Source: Micromonospora sp. ATCC 39149
GTDB lineage: Bacteria; Actinomycetota; Actinomycetes; Mycobacteriales; Micromonosporaceae
NCBI RefSeq assembly: GCF_000158815.1
Contig: NZ_GG657738.1
Span: forward strand, 992,717-1,056,716
DNA length: 64,000 nt
Direction of reading: 5' to 3'
Shown: one piece after another, positions 50,603-59,048 of the stretch
How positions within the stretch are numbered: the stretch's first letter is position 1
Layout: the number at the start of each line of letters is the position of its first letter
Translations under genes and position numbers: made by a program
The notes under the pieces: model-generated
Databases searched by the model: none
Seen by the model: only the letters and a program-made list of their open reading frames with translations
What the model was told of the DNA's origin: nothing

Positions 50603-51162
50603 GTGCCCACCTGACCCCTGTGCGACGACAGGGGTTGTTGTCCCTCGGACCCGCCGGCACCTGCCTCGCCGTCCGAGGCGATGCTGCGGGTCAATCGCCC
50701 GGCCAGCATCCCGGCCACCGCCGCCCCAGCCAGGAACAGACCGGGCCGGCGGCGTGCGAAGTCGCGTACCTCTGCCACCACGGCACCGGGCTCGCGCTCG
50801 TCCAGCCAGTCCGCGGCCCGGTGGGCCTGCTCCGCCGCCTGCCGGGCCAAATCACCGGCAAGACCGCGCCGCTCGTCCTGGCTGGACATCGACTCCAGCT
50901 CGTCGCCGAGTGACCGAAGCCCGGCGGCTGCGCGTTTCTGCTGGGTGTCGGCCTGCTGGTTGAGCTGGCTAGTGGCCTGACCGAGCAGGTTGCGCACCTG
51001 CCGGTTCGCCTCCGCGGCAGTGGCCTTGCCCTGCTCGACCGCACCATGCGTCATCTCGCTACCCGCATGCTGCACACTGTGAGCAGCCGCGGGCGCCTGC
51101 GACCGAGCCGCCTGCACCTGCGACTGGGCACCGCCCATTGCCGGGCTCTGTTGCTTAGTCAT
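50599..51162 (-). CDS. hypothetical helical protein, first gene of the minus-strand module
   Basis: 187 aa. A Gln/Ala-rich helical first half (QVQAARSQAPAAAHSVQHAG), then a helix (EPGAVVAEVRDFARRRPGLFLAGAAVAGMLAGRLTRS, a single membrane segment at about 145-165). It resembles the small-module partner proteins seen with DUF3618/holin genes. ATG 51162 follows AGAGGGGGG at good spacing; the longer frame to 51237 has no RBS. Its stop overlaps the holin-type gene start by four bases. Confidence 0.7.
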   Translation of the reverse strand: MTKQQSPAMGGAQSQVQAARSQAPAAAHSVQHAGSEMTHGAVEQGKATAAEANRQVRNLLGQATSQLNQQADTQQKRAAAGLRSLGDELESMSSQDERRGLAGDLARQAAEQAHRAADWLDEREPGAVVAEVRDFARRRPGLFLAGAAVAGMLAGRLTRSIASDGEAGAGGSEGQQPLSSHRGQVGT

Positions 51163-51554
51163 ACGTGTGCCCCCCTCTGTGGGCGAAACCAGCCCTGTCA
51201 GCACCAGCCCCGTCAGCCGAAGCGGCGGATACCCCAAACCGCGCAGGTCACACCCCTCGACCCCGCCAGGTTGACCATGTCGGGTGGAACACCACGCCCA
51301 CCACAGCGAGACAACCCAGCGCCACCGTCCACGTAACGCGTAGCGACCGGGCCGCCGGTCGAGGAGACCGGTGTCCCGGACCAGATGCTCCCAGTCTTCC
51401 TCACCGCCACATCCGCGTGAGGAAACGGCAGCTCACGGCGACCAATACGCAGGCGGCGCTCGCCTTTATGCAAGTCTGCCGATTTGGTGCGTAGCTTCGT
51501 CGGCCGAGCCCAACAATCAAGACTATGCGGGCACGTTGGACTCAAGGGGTAGCC
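51163..51554. promoter_or_regulatory. divergent promoter region of the two holin/DUF3618 modules
   Basis: On the minus strand GGGTAT (plus 51229-51234) is preceded at 15 bases by GTGT (plus 51250-51253), an approximate SigB/SigF-like pattern 67 bases upstream of the 51162 gene. Nothing comparable is clear for the plus-strand genes. No gene is supported here. Confidence 0.35.
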
Positions 51555-51785
51555 ATGGCACGGAAGAGAAAATCCACCGCGCGGCAAGCGCTCATCCTTG
51601 CCTTCGCGGCTGGGGCGGTGACCGGGGCGGCGGGCACGTTCAGGCTGCGACGCCGGCAGGCTGGCGGCTTCCCGACGGGCGAGGTCGCCGGGAAGTTCGA
51701 CGAGGGCCTTGATCCATCGCTCGCCGGGCGTATCGACGCCCCGCCTCGGGGGGCTGTGAGCATGCCTGCAGCGCAGCACGGTTGA
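51555..51785 (+). CDS. small single-helix membrane protein
   Basis: 76 aa. Basic N terminus, one transmembrane segment (ALILAFAAGAVTGAAGTF, residues about 11-28) and a short polar tail. ATG 51555 follows AAGGGGT. It is first in the plus-strand module with the holin- and DUF3618-type genes (spacing about 47 bases). No family recognised. Confidence 0.6.
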   Translation: MARKRKSTARQALILAFAAGAVTGAAGTFRLRRRQAGGFPTGEVAGKFDEGLDPSLAGRIDAPPRGAVSMPAAQHG

Positions 51786-51832
51786 CCCGGGCAGTGCCTC
51801 GGACCATCCCGTTGTGAGAGATGAGGGCAATG

Positions 51833-52264
51833 ATGCCAGAACGACCTGGCGGCAACCCCGGCGCTGCGTCTGCTGACACGCCGGTCGCCGAGTTGGTGCA
51901 GCGCGCCACTGAGCAGATCACCCGGTTGGTGCGCGACGAGCTGACGATGGCGCGGACAGAGATGACCACCAAGGGCAAGCGCGCGGGCGTCGGTGCTGGA
52001 CTGCTCGGTGGCGGTGCGGTGCTCGGGCTCCTCGCCGGTGGGACCGCCGCCGCCACGATCGTGCTGGCCCTGGCCGCGATCATGCCCGATGCTGTGGCCG
52101 CCCTGATCGTCACGGTGATCCTTGCCATCGCCGCCGCCATCACGGCCCAACGCGGTAAGAAGCAGGTCAGCAAGGCCATGCCCGTCACGCCCACGACGAC
52201 CAGAGACAGCGTGCGAGCCGACACCGAGGCGATACGTGGCGCAGCGAGTCGGAGGCAGCCATGA
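51833..52264 (+). CDS. phage-holin-superfamily (Phage_holin_3_6) membrane protein, second copy
   Basis: 143 aa from ATG 51833 (GAGGGC upstream; ATG 51830 and 51821 also possible). N-terminal amphipathic VAELVQRATEQITRLVRDELTMARTEM, two helices (GLLGGGAVLGLLAGGTAAATIVLALAAI and AVAALIVTVILAIAAAITAQRG) and a charged tail. Same organisation as the gene at 50147. Its stop overlaps the DUF3618 start (ATGA). Confidence 0.85.
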   Translation: MPERPGGNPGAASADTPVAELVQRATEQITRLVRDELTMARTEMTTKGKRAGVGAGLLGGGAVLGLLAGGTAAATIVLALAAIMPDAVAALIVTVILAIAAAITAQRGKKQVSKAMPVTPTTTRDSVRADTEAIRGAASRRQP

Positions 52265-52734
52265 GGACGCCACCGGGAAGCAGCGACCCGGACCAGACCC
52301 GACGCGACATCCAGCAGACACGCGCGGAACTTGGTGAGACCGTAGCCGCACTGACCGCCAAGACCGACGTCAAGACCCGCGCACGCACCAAAGCCACTAC
52401 CGCCGTCGGCGGACTCCGACAGCGTGTCACCCAGGCCAGCCAGTCGGCGAAGACCAAAGCGACGCAGTTAGCCCGAACAATGAGCCAGAAGGCATCCCAG
52501 CGCGCCAAGCCGGTCTCGCAGAAAGCCCAACATGCCAGCGCCGCAGTACGCGACTCAGCGAAAGCCGGCGCACAGAACACCGGTAAGGCCAAGTCGACCC
52601 TGGTCAGCTCCGCCCGCACCGCGACGACCAAGATCGGCAGCTCGGTGCGCGCGAAACCCGCACCGGTCCTCGCCGCCGCCGGCACCGCCGCCACCCTCGC
52701 GGTCATGGCCTATCGACGCCGCCTCCAGAAGTGA
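52261..52734 (+). CDS. DUF3618-containing protein, second copy
   Basis: 157 aa. DUF3618 (DPDQTRRDIQQTRAELGETVAALTAKTDVKTRAR) at the N terminus, an Ala/Lys/Gln/Ser-rich helical middle (SQSAKTKATQLARTMSQKA) and a hydrophobic C-terminal helix (APVLAAAGTAATLAVMAYRRR). Overlaps the holin-type gene by four bases. Counterpart of the gene at 49546, though the membrane helix is at the C terminus here. Confidence 0.82.
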   Translation: MRTPPGSSDPDQTRRDIQQTRAELGETVAALTAKTDVKTRARTKATTAVGGLRQRVTQASQSAKTKATQLARTMSQKASQRAKPVSQKAQHASAAVRDSAKAGAQNTGKAKSTLVSSARTATTKIGSSVRAKPAPVLAAAGTAATLAVMAYRRRLQK

Positions 52735-52860
52735 CCGACCGACACCGCAAAACTGAGAGGACCCGCAACCTGCCCTCCAACCTCTCGCTGGCGACCGCGA
52801 CGGGCACGGTCAGCCACGTGCCGAAAACGGGAGTCTGACGACCGCGGCGGCTGTCACCGT

Positions 52861-53721
52861 TCAACTCAGAAAGTGATGAACAGCCGCGGCAAGAGCCAAC
52901 GGGTTCTCCTCCGCCACGTGGTGGCCCGACTCGATGGGCGCGCCGCGCAGATCGTCCGCCCATGGCTGCCACACGGCGAGCGGGTCACCGTACAGCTCCA
53001 CCAGGTCGTCGCGGGTGGACCACAGGAACAGGGTCGGACAACGCACGGTACGCCCGGCGCGCCGGTCGGCTTCCTCATGCTCGCGGTCAATGCTCAGGCC
53101 GGCGCGGTAATCCTCCAGCATCGCCCGTACGGTGGGCGGATCGTGGATGGCTGCGCGGAACTCCTGGTAGTTCTCGGCGCCCATGGCGTCGGGCCGGGCG
53201 GCGCCGTACCAGGCGTCCGGGTCGGCCAGGATCGCGCGCTCCGGCTTGTCCGGCTGTGCGAAGAAGAACCAGTGGTACCAGTCATGTGCGAATGTGGCGT
53301 CGCACCTGGCGAGGGCCTCGCTGATGGGGATGCCGTCCAGCACCACCAGCCGGCTCACTCGATCCGGGTGGTCGAGCGCCATGCGCAACGCCACATAGCA
53401 GCCACGGTCGTGGCCCACGGCCGCGAAGTGCGAGTGCCCCAGCGAGGTCATCAGATGGACGAGGTCGCGCGCCACCGCGCGCTTGGACTGTTGCGCATGG
53501 TCCGGGCGGATCTCGGCTTTGCCCGACCGCCCGTAGCCTCGCATGTCCGGGCAAACCACCGTGTGGCCCAACTCCACCAGTCGCGGTGCGACCCGGTGCC
53601 AGGTAGAGCCGGTACGCGGATGACCATGGATGAGCAGGACCGGTGGCCCTTCGCCCGCGTGCCGGACACGAAGGTCCACCTCACCCACGTTGATCCGCTC
53701 ATCCTTGAAACCTTGGAACAT
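52861..53721 (-). CDS. alpha/beta hydrolase, haloalkane/fluoroacetate-dehalogenase-like
   Basis: 286 aa from ATG 53721. Oxyanion segment LLIHGHPRTGSTWHRVAP, nucleophile Asp in FAAVGHDRGCYVALRMALDHPDRVSRLVVLD (a D in place of Ser, as in dehalogenases and epoxide hydrolases), the WYHWFFFAQPDKPE cap segment typical of fluoroacetate dehalogenases, and catalytic His in ESGHHVAEENP. Substrate unknown. It is divergent from a TetR gene across a 22-bp palindrome. Confidence 0.85.
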   Translation of the reverse strand: MFQGFKDERINVGEVDLRVRHAGEGPPVLLIHGHPRTGSTWHRVAPRLVELGHTVVCPDMRGYGRSGKAEIRPDHAQQSKRAVARDLVHLMTSLGHSHFAAVGHDRGCYVALRMALDHPDRVSRLVVLDGIPISEALARCDATFAHDWYHWFFFAQPDKPERAILADPDAWYGAARPDAMGAENYQEFRAAIHDPPTVRAMLEDYRAGLSIDREHEEADRRAGRTVRCPTLFLWSTRDDLVELYGDPLAVWQPWADDLRGAPIESGHHVAEENPLALAAAVHHFLS

Positions 53722-53771
53722 GGCGGGCGACGTACCCCGATAGCACGAAGATGATGCCGCCCATTCACCCC

Positions 53772-53803
53772 AGTTGCACAGCGCTGTGCAACTTGCGTAG
53801 GGT
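53772..53803 (+). promoter_or_regulatory. TetR promoter/operator with a perfect 22-bp palindrome
   Basis: Half-site AGTTGCACAGC and its exact complement meet at the centre of 53772-53793. TTGCAC (53774-53779) and TAGGGT (53798-53803) form a -35/-10 pair with an 18-base spacer, and ATG 53810 is 6 bases after the -10: a leaderless TetR gene whose operator covers the -35. Confidence 0.75.
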
Positions 53804-53809
53804 GAAGCC

Positions 53810-54496
53810 ATGACCACGCCCGACCCCAGCCGTGCCGATCTCAACCGGCGGCGCATCCTGGACGTCGCCCTCGCCGAGTTGCTGCGCAACCCGGATGCGT
53901 CGATGGACCAGATCGCCCGGGCGGCCGGCGTCGTTCGCCGCACGGTGTATGGGCATTTCCCGAGCCGCGAGGCGCTGATCAGCACGCTGCTCGACGGGGC
54001 GGTGGAAGCGGTCGCGGCGGCGAACGCCGCGGGCCTCAAGAGCGTGGCGGACCCCGAGGAGTCACTCGTACGCTCGACACTCGCGGTTTGGGAGGTAGCG
54101 GACCGCTACCGGATCCTTGTCGCGCTCGCTCAGCGCAGCGTCACCGTCCAAGGCATTCGGGATCGCCTCGCCCCAGTCCGCGAGGCGTCCGTGGAGATGA
54201 TCCAACTCGGCCTCGATCAGGGCGTCTTCACCTCTCCGTTGTCGGCACGAGCCCTGACGTACCTGCACGAGCAGATGCTCATCGCCCTCATGGAGGCGGT
54301 GAACGACGGCCTGCTGGACGCCGACGCAGCCGGCCCCGCCGCCGCGGTCAGCATGCTGACCGTCTCGGGCGTGCCCGCCTCCCGTACGGCCGAGCTGGTG
54401 GCGAACCTGAGTGCCGGTAACGAGCGCCGGGAGAGCGCTGCCGAAGACGGTGCCGGCCTACCCAGCTGGACTCCGGCCGCTACCGGGCCCAGCTGA
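53810..54496 (+). CDS. TetR family regulator
   Basis: 228 aa. HTH ILDVALAELLRNPDASMDQIARAAGVVRRTVYGHFPSREALI at residues about 16-57, then the ligand-binding helices. The ORF is complete. It is divergent from the dehalogenase-like hydrolase; the palindrome between them suggests it represses itself and probably that gene. Confidence 0.9.
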   Translation: MTTPDPSRADLNRRRILDVALAELLRNPDASMDQIARAAGVVRRTVYGHFPSREALISTLLDGAVEAVAAANAAGLKSVADPEESLVRSTLAVWEVADRYRILVALAQRSVTVQGIRDRLAPVREASVEMIQLGLDQGVFTSPLSARALTYLHEQMLIALMEAVNDGLLDADAAGPAAAVSMLTVSGVPASRTAELVANLSAGNERRESAAEDGAGLPSWTPAATGPS

Positions 54497-54600
54497 TGCA
54501 CGACTACGCCGTCGCGCAGACCGACGCCTCGACACGTCGGTGTACACGGATCTGCTGCGCGATGCCGCCCCCCCTGACACCGGCCCCGTATCCCACAAGT

Positions 54601-55479
54601 TCAGGCGCATGCGATGGCCGCCGCCTGCTCCAGGACGTCGAGCTGCCGTGCGGTGTCGGGGCCGCGCGGCCACAGCACCGCCAGCCGTGTGATCCCCAGT
54701 TCGGTGTACCGGCCGAGGCAGTCGCGGAACGCCTCGGTCGAGGCCAGGGGGCGCTCGTCGCCGTAGCCGAGCACCACGAGCCGGGGCAGGGTTCGCCAGT
54801 CGCGCCCGGCCAGTTCACACGCCTCGCGCAACTGGCCCAACTGCCGACGAACCTCGGCGTACGCGGTTGGCGCGGCGACCCGTGGGTCTTTCGCCACGTC
54901 CTGTGTGAGCCAGAGGTCGGCCCGGGCGGCTGTCAGAGCCATGCCGCGCGGCCCAGTCGCGGCGACGGCAATCGGCGGCCGGCTATGCACACCACCGCCG
55001 AGGTCGGCGTTGCGAGCGGTGAACCACTGGCCGGTCACGGTCGGCGCCGGCTCGGTGAGCAGCCGATGGGTGTGTTCAACGAACTCGGTGAACCGCCGAT
55101 GCCGCTCGGCGGCTGAGCGGGGCGGCGCACCCAACGCGTCGGCATCCGCGCCCCCGCCGCCGGCACCGAGCCCGAGCACGAACCGGCCACCGCTCACCGC
55201 GTCCAGGCTCAGCGCCGCCTTCGCGGTCGTCACCGGGTGGCGGAAGTTCGGCGCGGTCACCATCGTGCCGACGCCGATCCGGTCGGTCACGGCCGCCGCG
55301 GCGGAGAGGGCGACGTACGCGTCGTGCCAGATCGGCCGACCGGCAAGCACGAGGTGGTCCCAGAGCCAGCCCCGGCCGATCCCGATCCGCTCCGCGTGCT
55401 GCCACTCGGTGCGCAGGTCAGGCCACGGACGGTCCGGCCACATCACCACGTCCAACCCGCCGTCCACCAGTTCGCTCAT
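54601..55479 (-). CDS. LLM class (F420- or FMN-dependent) oxidoreductase
   Basis: 292 aa from ATG 55479. Luciferase-like TIM-barrel: DVVMWPDRPWPDLRTEWQHAERIG, WDHLVL, RIGVGTMVTAPNFRHPVTTAKAALSLDAVSGGRFVLGLGAGG, and VAATGPRGMALTAARADLW. Such proteins use F420 in actinobacteria, but sequence alone does not settle F420 versus FMN. ATG overlaps the PRODH stop (ATGA), so the two are one operon. Confidence 0.88.
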   Translation of the reverse strand: MSELVDGGLDVVMWPDRPWPDLRTEWQHAERIGIGRGWLWDHLVLAGRPIWHDAYVALSAAAAVTDRIGVGTMVTAPNFRHPVTTAKAALSLDAVSGGRFVLGLGAGGGGADADALGAPPRSAAERHRRFTEFVEHTHRLLTEPAPTVTGQWFTARNADLGGGVHSRPPIAVAATGPRGMALTAARADLWLTQDVAKDPRVAAPTAYAEVRRQLGQLREACELAGRDWRTLPRLVVLGYGDERPLASTEAFRDCLGRYTELGITRLAVLWPRGPDTARQLDVLEQAAAIACA

Positions 55480-56426
55480 GACTGGCGCGCGCCGGCGGCC
55501 ACGATCGCGTCGTACACCCGGTGGGGCTCCTCCGCGATGCGGTTCAACACGTAGAGCCACCACTCGCGGCCGAAGACGGCGTACTCGCGGGTGCGGAAGC
55601 CGGCGCGTCGCAGCCGATCGTGGAGCTGGGTACCAAGACCGAGCAGCATCTCGAACTCGACGTTCCCGGCGGCCATCAGGTCGGGGTGGCGTGCCGTGAC
55701 CGAGTCAACGAGGTCGGCGTCATGGGTGGCGATGGCGGTCGGGTGGCCGCTGTCGATGAGCCGGTCGGCGAACCGCAGATAGGCCTCGCGCAGTTGCGCC
55801 GAACCCCGGGGGAACGCGACGTCGACAGACTCCAGGAACGCGCCTTGAACGAGCCGGATCGGGCCCGGCCGGTCGAGCAGCCGGTCCAGGTCCTTCACGC
55901 TGCGGTGCAGTCGCGCCTGCAGCGTGATGCCGACGTTCCCGTGGTCACGGGTCAGCTCGTCGTACAGATCGAGCACCAGATCGGTACGATCGGAGCCCTC
56001 GGCGGAAATCATGAGGGTGGTGCCGAGCCGTTCCACCGCAGTCGCGATGCGGCGCGCGTTGCGCAGTGCGAGGGCAGGGTCGACCAGAGACCCGACATGC
56101 GACAGGTCGAACGACACCGTCGCCGCGACGGCCTCCCGGCGGAGTCGCTCGATGAGCGCCAGAAAGACCTCGGTCTCGGCGTCGGCCACCTGGGCGTCGC
56201 GGACGCTCTCCCCGGCGTACTCGATGCTGACGCGATGACCGCGCGCGATGCTCGCCCGGGCGGTCTCGATCGCGTCGTCGATGGTCTCACCCGCGGTGTA
56301 CCGCCGGGCGATCCTCGACGCGACGGCCGACAGTTGCGGCGACGACATGACGACGTGCTTCAACTCCTCGTCAAGCGCCCATCGTCGAAGCACATCCGCC
56401 GCCGCGGCCTCGTTTGACGTCCTCAT
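55476..56426 (-). CDS. proline dehydrogenase family protein (FAD TIM barrel)
   Basis: 316 aa. Family motifs: VSFDLSHVGSLVDP, MISAEGSDRTDLVLDLYDEL, GITLQARLHRSVKDLD, RLVQGAF, AIATHDADLV, EFEMLLGLG and the Arg-rich C-terminal REYAVFGREWWLYVLNRIAEEP. Oxidises proline or a related cyclic amine to the imine with FAD. ATG 56426 follows GAGGGAG. Paired with an LLM oxidoreductase; divergent from a TetR gene that shares direct-repeat operators. The usual P5C-dehydrogenase partner is not nearby, so the true substrate could differ from proline. Confidence 0.85.
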   Translation of the reverse strand: MRTSNEAAAADVLRRWALDEELKHVVMSSPQLSAVASRIARRYTAGETIDDAIETARASIARGHRVSIEYAGESVRDAQVADAETEVFLALIERLRREAVAATVSFDLSHVGSLVDPALALRNARRIATAVERLGTTLMISAEGSDRTDLVLDLYDELTRDHGNVGITLQARLHRSVKDLDRLLDRPGPIRLVQGAFLESVDVAFPRGSAQLREAYLRFADRLIDSGHPTAIATHDADLVDSVTARHPDLMAAGNVEFEMLLGLGTQLHDRLRRAGFRTREYAVFGREWWLYVLNRIAEEPHRVYDAIVAAGARQS

Positions 56427-56459
56427 CGGCCACTCCCTCGTGCGCTTTCCGTGCCGTAC

Positions 56460-56486
56460 GTTACGGTAACGGACATTACGGTAACG
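56460..56486. promoter_or_regulatory. two TTACGGTAACG operator copies between PRODH and TetR genes
   Basis: TTACGGTAACG occurs at 56461-56471 and 56476-56486, 15 bp apart. Each contains the near-perfect palindrome GTTACGGTAAC/ATTACGGTAAC. It lies 34-60 bases before the PRODH start and 54-80 bases before the TetR start, so it can control both. Confidence 0.65.
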
Positions 56487-56539
56487 AGTGGTACGGCAAA
56501 CGTCAACGTCACCGACGCGACATTCGGAGGGACACCGCC

Positions 56540-57135
56540 ATGGCGAGAACGCGGGACCTGGCGCAGCAACAAGCGGCGCTGTCCTCCGCGACCTGGGCGG
56601 TCTTGGCCGAGCGCGGCATCGCCGGCCTCACCGTCCGCGCGGTCGCCGAGCGGGTCGGCTGCACCTCCGGCCTGGTGTTCCACACATTCCCCAGCAAGCA
56701 GGCGTTGCTCGCGCACGCCCGCCAAACGCTGTTCGAGCGCGCCGCCGCCCGGGTGGACGCGGTGGAGCGGCAGGGCGGCACCCCGGCAGAAGTACTGGAG
56801 AACGTCATGCTGACGCTGCTCGCACTCGACCGTGACGGCGCGGAGGAAGCGCGAGTGTGGATCAGCTTCCTCGCCGCGGCGCCAGCCTCGCCCGAGCTGG
56901 CAGATCACCACCTGGCGGGCAACCGGCCCTGGTGTCGCGCCTGAGCCGACTGGTCCGCGCCGCCAAGCCGCACTGGAAGGCAACCCAGGCCAGGCAGGCC
57001 GCGATCGGGTTGGTGGCGCTCGTCGAAGGGCTCAACACGCTCAGCGCGGTCGACCCGGCAACCTATCCGGTCGCGGCCCAGCGCGCGGCCGTACGGCGGG
57101 CACTCATCGCACTGGACCACGACGACGCCGAGTGA
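56540..57135 (+). pseudogene. TetR family regulator interrupted by a frameshift
   Basis: ATG 56540 (GGAGGG upstream) opens an intact HTH (WAVLAERGIAGLTVRAVAERVGCTSGLVFHTFPSKQALLAHA). The frame then reads LADHHLAGNRPWCRA and stops at 56944. A one-base deletion or two-base insertion near 56925 puts the remaining ligand domain (LVSRLSRLVRAAKPHWKATQ to ALIALDHDDAE, stop 57135) in another frame. Restoring it gives about 198 aa, normal for TetR. The DNA-binding half is complete, so a truncated product could still bind DNA. Confidence 0.8.
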
Positions 57136-57144
57136 CACCGCCGC

Positions 57145-57900
57145 TCAGGCATGGACGATCGCGAGTCCGCCATCGACGAGTCGCCGCAGGGTGTCATCTT
57201 CCGGCGGCGCGTCGGTGACGATGCCCGCGACGGCGGTCAGCGGCAGGACAGCGAACCGCGACGCCGCGCCGATCTTCTCCGCGCTCGCCAGCACGTAGGT
57301 GTCGGCCGCCCGCTGAGCGAGGGCGCGTTTCATCGCGGCCTCGTCCGCGTCGCCGGTGGTCAGGCCGGCGTCGGGGTGGACTCCGGTGACCCCGAGCAGG
57401 AACAGGTCCGCGTTGACGGCCTGCGCGGCCTCCACAGCGGCTGCGCCGCACGCGACCACCGAGTGCTTGAACAGCCGACCGCCGAGCAGGTACACCTCGA
57501 CGCCGGGGTGCTCGGCGAGCGCGGCACCCACGGTCGGGCTGTGGGTGACCACGGTGGCCCGCAGCGAGGCGGGCAGCGCCCGGGCGACCGCGAGCGCGGT
57601 GGTACCGCCATCGACGATGATCGTCATGCCGGGTTGCACCAGCGCGGCGGCGGCCGTGGCGACCCGTTCCTTGGAGTCGACCCCGACCTGGCGGCGGGTC
57701 GGGTAGTCGGCCACCGCCGGCGAGGCGGGCAGCGCGCCGCCGTACACCCGTTGACACATCCCGGCGGCGGCCAGGTCGCGCAGGTCGCGGCGGATCGTGT
57801 CCTCCGAGATGCCGAGCTCGGTCGCGATGTCTTTGGCGACGACCCGCCGGTCCCGGCGCAGCCGGTCCAGCAGCAGGTCTCGACGTTGCGCAGCCAACAT
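57145..57900 (-). CDS. DeoR/GlpR family regulator
   Basis: 251 aa from ATG 57900 (GAAGGAACG upstream). DeoR HTH: QRRDLLLDRLRRDRRVVAKDIATELGISEDTIRRDLRDLAAAG. Sensor domain: TIIVDGGTTALAVARALP, VVTHSPTVGAALAEHPGVEVYLLGG, FLLGVTGVHPDAGLTTGDADEAAMKRAL. It senses a sugar phosphate. It is divergent from the DUF4406/NUDIX genes, its probable targets. AACAAAG and AACAACG in tandem (on its own strand, in the intergenic region near 57915-57930) could be the operator. Confidence 0.88.
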   Translation of the reverse strand: MLAAQRRDLLLDRLRRDRRVVAKDIATELGISEDTIRRDLRDLAAAGMCQRVYGGALPASPAVADYPTRRQVGVDSKERVATAAAALVQPGMTIIVDGGTTALAVARALPASLRATVVTHSPTVGAALAEHPGVEVYLLGGRLFKHSVVACGAAAVEAAQAVNADLFLLGVTGVHPDAGLTTGDADEAAMKRALAQRAADTYVLASAEKIGAASRFAVLPLTAVAGIVTDAPPEDDTLRRLVDGGLAIVHA

Positions 57901-57957
57901 GCACGTTCCTTCACGTTGTTCTTTGTTTATGCACGATCTGCCGATAGTCTCATGCTC

Positions 57958-58335
57958 ATGACCACAGCGAAACCCCTGATGATCCTCATCGCCGGCCCGT
58001 ACCGGTCGGGCACCGGCGACCACCCTGACCTGCTGGCGGCCAACCTGCGCCGGCTCGAGGAAGCGGCCTGGCCGATCTTCCGGGCCGGGCATGTACCGAT
58101 GATCGGCGAGTGGGTCGCCCTGCCGGTGCTGCGTGGCGCGGGCACCGACGGCGTCGGCGACCCGATCGCGCAGGAGGTGCTCTACCCCACCGCGCAACGG
58201 CTGCTGCAACACTGCGACGCGGTGCTACGACTGCCCGGGGCCTCCACCGGCGCCGATCAGGATGTGGCCATCGCGCGCGAGCGCGGGGTGCCGGTGTACT
58301 ACGACGTCGCCGACGTGCCGGGCGTCGCGGCGTGA
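57958..58335 (+). CDS. DUF4406 / nucleoside 2-deoxyribosyltransferase-like protein
   Basis: 125 aa. The Rossmann-like start LMILIAGPYRSGTGDHPDLL and the segment TAQRLLQHCDAVLRLPGASTGADQDVAIARERGVPVYYDV match DUF4406/N-deoxyribosyltransferase-related proteins that bind nucleotides or sugars. Catalytic role uncertain. TAGTCT (57945-57950) lies 7 bases before ATG 57958 (an in-frame ATG 57952 lies too close to it), suggesting a leaderless mRNA. Its stop overlaps the NUDIX start by four bases. Confidence 0.75.
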   Translation: MTTAKPLMILIAGPYRSGTGDHPDLLAANLRRLEEAAWPIFRAGHVPMIGEWVALPVLRGAGTDGVGDPIAQEVLYPTAQRLLQHCDAVLRLPGASTGADQDVAIARERGVPVYYDVADVPGVAA

Positions 58336-59048
58336 GCGGCGCCGGATCGACAATGACCGAGCCGGACGCGCCGTCGAGTCCCACCGGTGTGCCGGGCATT
58401 GACGTGCCCGACGCGCGCGGCCGCACGGGCCTGGACCGGGCGGGTCGTCACCTCACCGGCAACCCCGACGTGGTCGTCCGTGACGTAGAACTGCTCGCCA
58501 GCGCGTGGTACGTGCTGCGGCGCACCACGTTTGACTACCGGCACGCCGACGGCACCTGGAGTCGGCAGCAACGCGAGACCTACGACCGGGGCAACGGCGC
58601 GACCATTCTGCTCTACGACGTCGACCGCGGCACGGTTCTGGTCACCCGCCAGTTCCGCTACCCGGTCTACGTCAACGGGCACCCCGACGGGATGATGCTG
58701 GAGACCGCGGCCGGGCTCCTCGACGACGACGCCCCCGACGCGGCGATCCGCCGGGAGACGGCCGAGGAGTTGGGCGTCACCGTCGGTGAGCTCGAGCGTG
58801 TGTTCGACGTCTACACCAGCCCTGGCTCCGTGACCGAACGGCTGCACTGCTACGCCGCCGGGTACACGCCGGCCGCGCGTACCGGGGCCGGCGGCGGGGT
58901 CGCCGACGAGGGCGAGGACATCACCGTCGTCGAGCTGCCGTTCGCGGAGGCGCTCGACATGGCGCACGACGGGCGCATCGTCGATGCGAAGACCATCATG
59001 TTGCTGCAGTGGGCCGCACTGCGCGGCCCGTTCCGCGCCGTCCGCTGA
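58332..59048 (+). CDS. NUDIX hydrolase (NudK/ADP-sugar pyrophosphatase type)
   Basis: 238 aa from GTG 58332 (GTGA overlap with the preceding stop; ATG 58353 also possible). Nudix box GLLDDDAPDAAIRRETAEELGV: the pattern fits GX5EX7REUXEEXGU except that the first Glu is Asp/Ala-shifted. The following YTSPGSVTERLHCYAA is the GDP-mannose/ADP-ribose pyrophosphatase specificity region. It cleaves nucleoside diphosphate sugars. Together with DUF4406 it suggests a nucleotide-sugar salvage or repair step under DeoR control. Confidence 0.85.
   Translation: MSGAGSTMTEPDAPSSPTGVPGIDVPDARGRTGLDRAGRHLTGNPDVVVRDVELLASAWYVLRRTTFDYRHADGTWSRQQRETYDRGNGATILLYDVDRGTVLVTRQFRYPVYVNGHPDGMMLETAAGLLDDDAPDAAIRRETAEELGVTVGELERVFDVYTSPGSVTERLHCYAAGYTPAARTGAGGGVADEGEDITVVELPFAEALDMAHDGRIVDAKTIMLLQWAALRGPFRAVR

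Noticed and set aside
50147..52264. Holin-like genes considered as prophage lysis genes
   Set aside because: No endolysin, terminase, capsid or tail genes nearby; this family is chromosomal and coupled to DUF3618.
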